Part shown: positions 1-5,311 of the stretch, in pieces
How positions within the stretch are numbered: position 1 is the stretch's first letter
Layout: each line of letters starts with the position of its first letter
DNA from: JBDHRG01 sp039807445
GTDB taxonomy: Bacteria; Pseudomonadota; Gammaproteobacteria; Competibacterales; Competibacteraceae
Length of the DNA stretch: 5,311 bases
Reading direction: 5' to 3'
Assembly: GCA_039807445.1 (NCBI GenBank)
Contig: JBDHRG010000240.1
Coordinates: forward strand, 1-5,311
The notes under the pieces: generated by a model
What the model saw: only the letters and a program-made list of their open reading frames with translations
Databases searched by the model: none
Told to the model about the DNA's origin: nothing
Position numbers and translations under genes: made by a program

Positions 1-1
1 G

Positions 2-109
2 ATGGGGAACGCAGGGTTCCAGACTTGGTACAGCCGGCAGCCTCACTCCCTCCGGCAGCGAGGATCGATCGGCTGCCTCGGCCAGCTTCATGAGCTCCTG
101 AACCTCGGC
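2..109 (-). pseudogene. Fragment of a transposase coding region (DUF4096/IS1182- or IS5-like spacer region)
   Basis: Read on the minus strand from 109 downward, this stretch encodes AEVQELMKLAEAADRSSLP followed by EGVRLPA. That resembles, from memory, the linker of IS1182/IS5-type transposases, where a 'V.ELM.LAEAAD....PDG..IP.E.ARRE' stretch joins the N-terminal domain to the catalytic domain. A TAG stop lies in frame at 110-112, just inside the IS66 left boundary, and no start codon or catalytic residues are present, so this is at most a remnant. The resemblance fades after about base 35, where the family would continue with E.ARRE and this reads VPSLEPCVPH. The reading frame continues off the window start. 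The similarity is short and recognised by eye; a chance open frame is the alternative. Confidence 0.4.
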
Positions 110-116
110 CTACGGT

Positions 117-143
117 GTAAGTGCTCCATGAACCCCATCCTTC
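117..143 (+). repeat. IS66 left terminal inverted repeat (IRL)
   Basis: The end starts GTAAGTGCTCCATG and continues into AACCCCATCCTTC. It matches the reverse complement of 2582-2608 at 24 of 27 positions; the mismatches are at repeat positions 6, 13 and 14. The GTAAG tip is the conserved IS66 end, expected to be bound and cleaved by the transposase. No convincing -35/-10 promoter pair is visible between this repeat and tnpA. Confidence 0.93.
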
Positions 144-187
144 ATTGATCCGGGCCGTGCCGGCATGCTCCGTTATCACGTTTTCAC

Positions 188-198
188 GGAGCGAGGGG
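188..198 (+). promoter_or_regulatory. Ribosome binding site of tnpA
   Basis: GGAGCGAGGGG lies directly before the ATG at 199. The GGAG part ends 7 bases before the start codon, a good Shine-Dalgarno spacing. This decides the start: the same frame is open back to a GTG at 121, but that codon lies inside the terminal inverted repeat and would add 26 residues unlike the family. Confidence 0.7.
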
Positions 199-519
199 AT
201 GTCGGGACGGAAGCATTACTGGTTGTCGCACCTGGCGGCCATCGAGGCCGAGGGCATTACGACCAAGGCGTATGCGCAGCGGGAGGGGTTGTCGGTGGGT
301 GCGCTGTATCAGTGGCGCAAGCGGTTGGCGGCCGGCAGCCGACCGAGCCCTGCGCGCGCGGTCGGTGGCTTCGTTCCGGTTCGTGTGGCCTCGCGACCGA
401 CCGAGGCGATCGGCTGCACGGTGGTGCTCGAGCCGGGGCTGCGGCTCGAGTGTGCCGCGTTGCCGGGGGTGGACTGGCTGGCCGCGCTGTCGGTAGCGCT
501 GCGTGCGCGGGCGCGCTGA
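199..519 (+). CDS. tnpA: IS66 family accessory protein TnpA (OrfA, helix-turn-helix)
   Basis: This 106-residue protein is the first gene of the IS66 module. It is a small, basic, probable DNA-binding protein needed with TnpB and TnpC for transposition; its exact biochemical role is not settled. The N-terminal half carries a helix-turn-helix of the transposase-accessory type at about residues 20-43, seen as YAQREGLSVGALYQWRKRL (residues 25-43). The C-terminal part, including VLEPGLRLEC and DWLAAL, resembles the short conserved tail of IS66 TnpA proteins. The ATG at 199 is chosen because of the ribosome binding site just before it and because it gives the family's usual length of about 100-130 residues. 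The TGA stop overlaps the tnpB start by one base (TGATG), pointing to translational coupling. Confidence 0.9.
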   Translation: MSGRKHYWLSHLAAIEAEGITTKAYAQREGLSVGALYQWRKRLAAGSRPSPARAVGGFVPVRVASRPTEAIGCTVVLEPGLRLECAALPGVDWLAALSVALRARAR

Positions 520-878
520 TGCATCCGGGCCATCGGATCGGTACGGTCTATCTGTACCGGCGGGCGATCGACTTCCGCAAATCGATCGGTGGGCTGTCGG
601 CGCTGGTCGAGCAAGAGCTGGGGATGAACCCATTCGGCGATGCGCTGTACCTGTTCATCAACCGCCGACGGGACAAGCTCAAGGCGCTGTACTGGCACCG
701 CAACGGATTCTGCCTGTGGTACAAGCGGCTCGAGGCCGAGCACTTTGCCTGGCCGCAACTCGATGCCGCGCAGGCAACCTGCCTGCTCACGGTGAAGGAG
801 CTCGAGTGGCTGCTCGAGGGCTTCGCTCTGTGGGCTGCAAAGCCGCATAAAACGCTGAATTACCAATCAGTTACATAG
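519..878 (+). CDS. tnpB: IS66 family accessory protein TnpB (Orf2)
   Basis: This 119-residue protein is the highly conserved second IS66 protein (PF05717). It carries the family signature almost throughout: YLYRRAIDFRKSIGGLSALV (residues 11-30), then ALYLFINRRRDKLKALYWHR (residues 42-61) and GFCLWYKRLE (63-72). It is required for efficient transposition of IS66 elements but has no known catalytic activity; no catalytic motif is seen here either. The ATG at 519-521 overlaps the tnpA TGA by one base, with no clear Shine-Dalgarno before it. Translation is therefore probably coupled to tnpA by ribosomes re-initiating at the overlap. The frame is open further upstream from 165, but that extension lies over tnpA in another frame and is not family-like. 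A TAG stop precedes tnpC by 22 bases. Confidence 0.95.
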   Translation: MHPGHRIGTVYLYRRAIDFRKSIGGLSALVEQELGMNPFGDALYLFINRRRDKLKALYWHRNGFCLWYKRLEAEHFAWPQLDAAQATCLLTVKELEWLLEGFALWAAKPHKTLNYQSVT

Positions 879-888
879 TGATGTCGGG

Positions 889-894
889 TATAAT
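889..894 (+). promoter_or_regulatory. Possible -10 box (TATAAT) just before tnpC
   Basis: A perfect TATAAT stands in a GC-rich gap between tnpB and tnpC. No good -35 box is present at 16-18 bases upstream and there is no TGn extension. If used, transcription would begin at about base 901, on or next to the tnpC ATG, giving a nearly leaderless message. It may be chance; the box is the only supporting element. Confidence 0.3.
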
Positions 895-900
895 GGCGGC

Positions 901-2571
901 ATGTTTGCGCACGCCACCGACACCCCTTCCCTTGTTGCCATCGGCGGGACGGGGGTGCCGTTTGCGGGCGTGCTGCCGGACGATCCGGTCGTGCTCAAGC
1001 ACCTGCTGCAAGCGCAGCAGATGGCGTTTGCAACGCAGCGCGCGGCCGATCTACGGGCCTTTGAAGCGCAATGTGCCGAGCAACAGAAGGCCTTCGAGGC
1101 GCGCCTCCTCGAGCTCTACGAAAAGCTGCGCCTGGCGCGTCAGCGCATGTTCGGCCGCAGCAGCGAATCGCACGCCGGCCAGGGGTGGTTGTTCAACGAG
1201 GCCGAGGCGCTGCTCGAATCCGCGCCCGAAGCGAGCCAGACGGCGGCACTGCTGCCCGCAGCGGAGGCTGCGGACAGCCAATCGAAGCCGACATCGCGCG
1301 CCCGGGGCAAGCGCGGGCCGCTGCCGGCCGATCTGCCGCGCATCGCCGTCCTCCACGAGGTGCCCGAGGCCGAGCGCACGGGCGCGTGCGGTGCGCCGAT
1401 GGTGGAGATCGGCGAGGACATCAGCGAGCAGTTGGACATCGTGCCGATGCAGGTGCGCGTGCGGCGCCATATCCGCAAGCGCTATGGCTGCCCGCAGGGC
1501 GACACCGCCCCGGTCAACGCACCGGCCCCCGCCCAGGTGCTGCCCAAGAGCAACGCCAGTAACGATCTGTTGGCGATGTTGCTCACCACCAAGTACGTCG
1601 ATGGCTTGCCGCTGGCGCGCTTCGAGTACGTGCTGGCGCGCGCCGGCCTCATCGTGCCGCGCCAGACGCTGGCGCGCTGGGTGATCGGCGTCGCCCGGGC
1701 GTTGCAGCCGATCGTCAATCTGATGCGCGACGTGCTGCTCGAGGCGGACGTCATCCACATGGACGAGACGCCGGTGCAGGTGCTCAAGGAGCCCGGACGC
1801 TCGCCCACGAGCACGAGCCAGATGTGGGTGCAGCGCGGCGGACCGCCCGGCAGGCCGGTCGTGTTGTTCGATTACGATCCGAGCCGCGCGCAGGCGGTGC
1901 CCTTGCGTCTGCTCGAGGGCTGGCAAGGCTACCTGATGGCCGACGGACTGGAGAGCTACGGCGCCATCGCCTTCAGGGACGGCGTCACGCGCCTGGGCTG
2001 CTGGGTCCATGCGCGGCGCCGTTTCGTCGACGCCAGCAAGGTGCTGCCTGCCGGCAAGCGCGGACGCGCCCACGAAGCACTGGCCTTGATCGGCAAGCTC
2101 TACGCCATCGAGAAGGACTGCCACGAACTGAGCGCCGCCGAGCGTCTGGCACAACGCCAGCATCGCAGCCGTGCCGTGCTCGACGCGCTGCGCCGCTGGC
2201 TCGACCAGATGCTACCCACCGTGCCGCCTTCCTCGACGCTCGGCGGCGCACTGGGCTATCTGCATCGGCAGTGGCCGCGCCTGATCCGCTACATCGAGCG
2301 CGGCGATCTGCCGATCGACAACAACCCGGCCGAAAACGCCATCCGCCCCTTCGTCGTCGGCCGCAAGGCGTGGCTCTTCTCGGATACCCAGGCCGGTGCG
2401 CGGGCCAGCGCGCTCATCTACTCGCTGGTCGAAACCGCCAAGGCCAACGGCCTGGAACCGTATCTTTGGCTGCGCAACACCCTGCGGGCACTGCCCGCCG
2501 CCACCACCGTCGAACACTTCGAGGCCCTCCTGCCCTGGAATCTCAACGCTGAGCATCTGATCACAGCGTAA
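901..2571 (+). CDS. tnpC: IS66 family transposase TnpC (DDE)
   Basis: This 556-residue protein is the catalytic transposase of the element. In order it shows: an alpha-helical, probably coiled-coil segment at about residues 33-80; the family motif LARQRMFGRSSES (78-90); a zinc-finger-like region around 160-200; and the DDE transposase domain from about 220 to 515. Catalytic residues are D288 in VIHMDETPVQVL, D348 in GYLMADG and E478 in DNNPAENAIRPF, with the conserved CWVHARRRF block at 367-375. The C-terminal tail (LPWNL near residue 547) matches the short IS66 C-terminal domain. The zinc-finger region keeps only C163 and C197; the partner cysteines I would expect are G161 and Q199. The length of about 510-560 residues is normal. 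The ATG at 901 has only a weak GGCGG before it. No stop or frameshift is seen. Confidence 0.96.
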   Translation: MFAHATDTPSLVAIGGTGVPFAGVLPDDPVVLKHLLQAQQMAFATQRAADLRAFEAQCAEQQKAFEARLLELYEKLRLARQRMFGRSSESHAGQGWLFNEAEALLESAPEASQTAALLPAAEAADSQSKPTSRARGKRGPLPADLPRIAVLHEVPEAERTGACGAPMVEIGEDISEQLDIVPMQVRVRRHIRKRYGCPQGDTAPVNAPAPAQVLPKSNASNDLLAMLLTTKYVDGLPLARFEYVLARAGLIVPRQTLARWVIGVARALQPIVNLMRDVLLEADVIHMDETPVQVLKEPGRSPTSTSQMWVQRGGPPGRPVVLFDYDPSRAQAVPLRLLEGWQGYLMADGLESYGAIAFRDGVTRLGCWVHARRRFVDASKVLPAGKRGRAHEALALIGKLYAIEKDCHELSAAERLAQRQHRSRAVLDALRRWLDQMLPTVPPSSTLGGALGYLHRQWPRLIRYIERGDLPIDNNPAENAIRPFVVGRKAWLFSDTQAGARASALIYSLVETAKANGLEPYLWLRNTLRALPAATTVEHFEALLPWNLNAEHLITA

Positions 2572-2581
2572 GGGGCGCTGG

Positions 2582-2608
2582 GAAGGATGGGGTTTGTGGA
2601 GCGCTTAC
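2582..2608 (-). repeat. IS66 right terminal inverted repeat (IRR)
   Basis: Read on the minus strand from 2608, the end starts GTAAGCGCTCCACA and continues into AACCCCATCCTTC, pairing with the left end at 24 of 27 positions. It begins 10 bases after the tnpC stop codon, so the element has almost no non-coding sequence at its right side. No terminator hairpin was found between tnpC and this repeat. Confidence 0.93.
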
Positions 2609-2692
2609 TCGCGCACCGTGCTCTGCAGCCAGAAGAACGCGGCGATGCGGGCACCGCGTGACCGGGGCCACACGGTGCAGGCTGGTCGAGGG
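2609..2692 (-). pseudogene. Remnant of a PiuC/YbiX-type PKHD hydroxylase gene, frameshifted
   Basis: On the minus strand, 2692 to about 2657 reads PSTSLHRVAPVT. A second frame from 2658 down to 2611 reads RGARIAAFFWLQSTVR. Together they reproduce the C-terminal core of Fe(II)/2-oxoglutarate-dependent PKHD-type hydroxylases (PiuC/YbiX), which typically read 'YPS.SLHRVTPVTRG.R.A.FFW.QSMVRDD'. The His of SLHRV is an iron ligand in that family and the Arg of RGAR is expected to bind 2-oxoglutarate. The two parts are out of frame by what looks like loss of one CG dinucleotide near 2655-2659. The IS66 right end cuts the gene exactly after the VR codons, and family similarity also ends upstream at about 2692. 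Only about 28 of roughly 226 codons survive, so it is non-functional. PiuC-like genes usually lie near TonB-dependent siderophore receptors; none is in view. Confidence 0.7.
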
Positions 2693-2707
2693 AGCCCCAC
2701 CGCAGGC

Positions 2708-2716
2708 TGCTAGAAT
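2708..2716 (+). promoter_or_regulatory. Probable extended -10 promoter of the Hsp70 gene
   Basis: TGCTAGAAT fits the extended -10 pattern TGnTAnAAT, with TAGAAT matching TATAAT at 5 of 6 positions. It ends 32 bases before the ATG, implying a leader of roughly 25 bases that carries the ribosome binding site. No good -35 box is seen at the usual distance, as is often the case for extended -10 promoters. No heat-shock sigma-32 type box was recognised. The promoter lies outside the IS and downstream of the hydroxylase remnant. Confidence 0.5.
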
Positions 2717-2734
2717 CCCGGCCGCAACGACACC

Positions 2735-2739
2735 GGAGG
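2735..2739 (+). promoter_or_regulatory. Ribosome binding site of the Hsp70 gene
   Basis: GGAGG, a strong Shine-Dalgarno core, lies 9 bases before the ATG at 2749. It fixes that start, which also puts the first ATP-binding motif at residues 7-19, as in DnaK. Confidence 0.8.
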
Positions 2740-2748
2740 CTCCCGCGC

Positions 2749-5311
2749 ATGGCTCGCTACCTGGTCGGCATCGACCTCGGCACCACCCACACCCTGGTCG
2801 CCTACGCCGAAGCCGGCGCGCCCGAGATCCGGGTGCTGCCGATCGAGCAGCTGGTCGCGCCCGGCGAAGTCGCCGCGCGGTCGCTGCTGCCTTCGCTGCG
2901 CTACCATCCGCTGGAGGGCGAGCTGCCGGCTGGGGACCGCACGCTGCCGTGGGGGGTGGAAGACGCCGTGCTCGGCGAGCTCGCGCGCGAGCTCGGCGCC
3001 AAGGTGCCCGGACGGCTGGTGGCGAGCGCGAAGAGCTGGCTGTCGCACGCCGGCGTCGACCGTGCGGCGGCGATCCTGCCCTGGGGTGCGGGCGAGGGTG
3101 TTGCCAGGATTTCGCCGGTCGATGCCTCGGCGTCGTACCTGGCGCACGTGCGCCAGGCGTGGAACCACGCCTTCCCGGCCCACCCGCTCGAAGACCAGGA
3201 GCTGGTGCTGACGCTGCCGGCTTCGTTCGACGAGGCGGCGCGGCTGTACACGGTCGAGGCGGCGCGCCGCGCCGGGCTGGCGCAGGCGCGCCTGGTCGAG
3301 GAGCCGCAAGCCGCGTGCTACGACTGGGTGTCGCGCCACGCCGAGGGGCTGGGCGAGCGGCTGGCCGGCGTGCGCCTGCTGCTGGTGGTCGACGTCGGCG
3401 GCGGCACCACCGACCTGACGCTGATCCGCGTCGAGGCGACCGCGAGCGGTGCGCCGCGGCTGACGCGCATCGGCGTCGGCGACCACCTGATGCTCGGCGG
3501 CGACAACATGGACCTGATGCTCGCGCACGTCGCCGAGCGGCGGCTGCTCGCCGAAGGCGGCACGCTGTCGCCCGGGCAGCTCGCGCAGCTGGTGCAGCAG
3601 TGCCGCCGCGCCAAGGAGCGCCTGCTCGCGGCCGACGCCCCGGCGGCGGCGGCGGTGACGCTGCTCGGCGGTGGCAGCCGGCTGGTCGGCGGCGCGCGCT
3701 CGACCGAACTCGGCCGCGACGAGGTGCGCGAATGGCTGGTCGAGGGCTTCTTTCCGCGCGCCGAAGCCGACGAGCGGCCGCAGGGCCGGCGCGCGGCGCT
3801 GGTCGAGCTGGGCCTGCCGTACGCCGCCGACGCCGCGATCACGCGCCACATCGCCGCCTTCCTCGCCCGCCACCAGGGCGCGGCGCGCACGGCGCTGGGT
3901 CTGGGCGAAGCCGAGGACGGCTATGCGCTGCCCGACGCGGTGCTGCTGAACGGCGGCGTGTTCCATGCCGCCGCGCTGACGGCGCGGCTGCTCGAGGTGC
4001 TCGGCGCCTGGCGCGGCGAGGCGCCGCGCGTGCTCGAGAACGCCGACCCCGAACTCGCGGTCGCGCGCGGCGCGGTCGCCTATGGCTTGGCGCGGCGCGG
4101 CCAGGGGCTGAAGATCGGCGGCGGCTCGGCGCGCAGCTACTTCCTGCGGCTCGAGGGCGAGGGCGGAACCGCGCGGCGCGGCGTGTGCCTGCTGCCGCGC
4201 GCAACCGAGGAGGGGCAGGAGCTCGCGCTCGCGGGGCGCAGCTTCGCGCTGAAGCTCGGCGCACCGGTGCAGTTCGCGCTGGCCGCGAGCGCAGCCGACG
4301 CCGGCTGGCACGCCGGCGACGTCGCCGTGCTCGCGGTCGAGGAGTTCGACGCGCTCCCCCCCGTCGCGACCGTGCTCGAGGGCAGCGGCGAAGCGCGGGT
4401 CGAACTGCTCGCGAGCTTCAGCGAAGTCGGCACGCTGGCCCTGGCCGCGCGCGAAGTCGGGGGCGGCGGCCGGCGCTGGGCGCTCGAGTTCCAGCTGCGC
4501 GGTGAGGGCGCCGAGGCGCTGCCCGCCGCACCGCGCCACCCGCGGCTGCCCGAGGCCGCCGAGCGGATCATGCGCGCCTACGGCAGCCGCGCCAAGGACG
4601 TGAGCCCGAAAGAGATCAAGGCCTTGCGCACCGACCTCGAGAAGCTGCTCGGCAAGCGCGAGGGTTGGGACACGCCGCTCGCACGCGAGCTCGCCGCCAT
4701 GCTGTGGGAGGGCGCGCGCAGGCGCCGCCGCTCGGCCGACCACGAACGGCTGTGGCTGAGCTTGGCCGGCTACTGCCTGCGCCCGGGCTTCGGCTACGCG
4801 CTCGACGACTGGCGCGTCGCGCAGCTGTGGAGCCTGTACCCGCAGTACGTGCACCACGGCAAGGATGCCCAGGTCGTCGCCGAGTGGTGGACGCTGTGGC
4901 GGCGCATCAGCGGCGGCTTGTCCGCCGATGCGCAGGTGAAGCTGCTCGACGATCTGCTGCCGGCGCTGCAGCCAGCGCCGGCCAAGGGCAGCAAGCCGGG
5001 GCTCGACGACATGATCCGTCTGGCCGGCAGCCTCGAGCGCATCCCCGCGGCGCGCAAGGCCGAGCTCGGCGCCTTGCTGCTCGAACGCCTGGCGCTGAAG
5101 AGCGAGTCGGTGCAGACCTGGTGGGCGCTCGGGCGCCTCGGCGCGCGCGTGCCCTTCCACGGCAGCGCGCACGAGGTGGTGCCGCCGGCGCTGGCGCTGC
5201 CCTGGCTCGAGCGCACGCTCGCCGCCGACTGGGGCGAGGCGCAGCCGGCGGCCTTCGCCGCGGCGCTGATCGCGCGCCGCGCCGGCGACCGCGCGCGCGA
5301 TCTGCCCGAAG
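2749..5311 (+). CDS. Large Hsp70-family ATPase with DUF3731-type C-terminal region (3' end beyond window)
   Basis: The frame stays open for 854 codons to the window edge; relatives are about 930 residues by recollection, so some 80 residues are probably missing. The N-terminal 450 residues form an Hsp70/actin-fold nucleotide-binding domain. Phosphate-1 loop is GIDLGTTHTLVAY (7-19), then EEPQAA (184-189), phosphate-2 loop VVDVGGGTTDLTLI (213-226), LGGDNMD (249-255), AKERL (288-292), adenosine motif AVLLNGGV (397-404) and DPELAVARGAVAYG (433-446). ATP binding and hydrolysis are therefore expected. After about residue 455 there is no DnaK-like peptide-binding domain and lid. Instead come IGGGSARSYFL (456-466) and, from about 605, a Trp-rich helical region (SRAKDVSPKEIKALRTDL, 613-630; AEWWTLWRRISGGL, 711-724) of the DUF3731 type. 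No signal peptide or membrane segment is seen, so it should be cytoplasmic. Related genes are, as I recall, often beside a shorter Hsp70 and a DUF2760 gene; neither is in view. Its substrate is unknown. Confidence 0.93.
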   Translation, partial: MARYLVGIDLGTTHTLVAYAEAGAPEIRVLPIEQLVAPGEVAARSLLPSLRYHPLEGELPAGDRTLPWGVEDAVLGELARELGAKVPGRLVASAKSWLSHAGVDRAAAILPWGAGEGVARISPVDASASYLAHVRQAWNHAFPAHPLEDQELVLTLPASFDEAARLYTVEAARRAGLAQARLVEEPQAACYDWVSRHAEGLGERLAGVRLLLVVDVGGGTTDLTLIRVEATASGAPRLTRIGVGDHLMLGGDNMDLMLAHVAERRLLAEGGTLSPGQLAQLVQQCRRAKERLLAADAPAAAAVTLLGGGSRLVGGARSTELGRDEVREWLVEGFFPRAEADERPQGRRAALVELGLPYAADAAITRHIAAFLARHQGAARTALGLGEAEDGYALPDAVLLNGGVFHAAALTARLLEVLGAWRGEAPRVLENADPELAVARGAVAYGLARRGQGLKIGGGSARSYFLRLEGEGGTARRGVCLLPRATEEGQELALAGRSFALKLGAPVQFALAASAADAGWHAGDVAVLAVEEFDALPPVATVLEGSGEARVELLASFSEVGTLALAAREVGGGGRRWALEFQLRGEGAEALPAAPRHPRLPEAAERIMRAYGSRAKDVSPKEIKALRTDLEKLLGKREGWDTPLARELAAMLWEGARRRRRSADHERLWLSLAGYCLRPGFGYALDDWRVAQLWSLYPQYVHHGKDAQVVAEWWTLWRRISGGLSADAQVKLLDDLLPALQPAPAKGSKPGLDDMIRLAGSLERIPAARKAELGALLLERLALKSESVQTWWALGRLGARVPFHGSAHEVVPPALALPWLERTLAADWGEAQPAAFAAALIARRAGDRARDLPE

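Larger units (their letters stand above)
117..2608 (+). mobile_element. Complete IS66-family insertion sequence (2492 bp)
   Basis: The element is bounded by 27-bp inverted repeats that begin with GTAAG, the usual IS66-family end. It contains the three family genes in order (tnpA, tnpB, tnpC), and its length is typical of the family (about 2.4-2.7 kb). No frameshift or internal stop is seen in any of the three genes and no passenger gene is present, so it could be active. IS66 elements normally duplicate 8 bp of target. Here the left flank is CCTACGGT (109-116) and the right flank TCGCGCAC (2609-2616), which do not match. The two outer sequences are also remnants of different genes. The element therefore probably sits at a rearranged junction, for example after an adjacent deletion or recombination between two copies. 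Confidence 0.95.

Noticed and set aside
6..20. A GGAAC/GTTCC short inverted repeat at the left edge.
   Set aside because: Five-base arms with a five-base loop are expected by chance, and no T-run follows to make a terminator.
121..198. An upstream extension of tnpA starting at GTG 121.
   Set aside because: The codon lies within the terminal inverted repeat, and the ATG at 199 has a good ribosome binding site and gives the family length.
165..518. An in-frame upstream extension of tnpB beginning near 165.
   Set aside because: It covers tnpA in another frame and has no similarity to TnpB proteins, which begin close to the ATG at 519.
1051..2163. A 370-codon minus-strand open frame inside tnpC.
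   Set aside because: It is antisense to the conserved transposase domain and shows no family motif; explained by base composition.
2572..2748. A possible terminator or outward promoter at the IS66 right end.
   Set aside because: No stable hairpin with a T-run was found, and no -35/-10 pair with proper spacing spans the IS end.
2658..4505. A 615-codon plus-strand open frame overlapping the Hsp70 gene.
   Set aside because: The translation is low-complexity Arg/Ala/Gly-rich and in a different frame from the motif-bearing Hsp70; it is a frame shadow.
2710..5172. An 820-codon open frame on the minus strand opposite the Hsp70 gene.
   Set aside because: It is the antisense of a strongly GC-biased gene, where stop codons are rare. 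Its translation is rich in Ala, Arg and Gln with no recognisable motif, while the plus-strand frame has every Hsp70 signature.

Overview
This window is a GC-rich stretch of bacterial chromosome. The very high G+C at third codon positions, the IS66 subtype and the chaperone type all suggest a proteobacterium. A betaproteobacterium of the Thauera/Azoarcus kind is my guess, not something the sequence proves.

Layout: (1) Bases 1-116 hold no intact gene. On the minus strand they carry what looks like a short piece of a transposase coding region that runs up to the element beside it. (2) Bases 117-2608 are one structurally complete IS66-family insertion sequence of 2492 bp. It has 27-bp imperfect terminal inverted repeats (24/27 matching) and the standard tnpA-tnpB-tnpC set, all on the plus strand with no passenger gene. 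TnpC keeps the D-D-E catalytic residues but appears to have lost two of the cysteines expected in its zinc-binding motif. (3) Bases 2609-2692 hold a frameshifted minus-strand scrap of a PiuC/YbiX-type PKHD hydroxylase gene, cut off by the right end of the IS. (4) From 2749 to the window edge, and open there, runs a large Hsp70-family gene (at least 854 codons). It has a DnaK-like ATPase domain followed by a non-DnaK C-terminal region of the DUF3731 kind. It is preceded by a plausible extended -10 promoter and a good ribosome binding site.

The three IS66 genes form one transposition module: tnpA and tnpB overlap by one base, and tnpC follows after 22 bases. The two sides of the IS are unrelated gene fragments and there is no 8-bp target duplication. 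The junction therefore looks like the product of a deletion or recombination and not of a fresh simple insertion. The Hsp70 gene is functionally separate from the IS. The site is a scrapyard of broken genes directly upstream of an apparently intact chaperone gene. I see no clearly new multi-gene system. The least understood part is the large atypical Hsp70.
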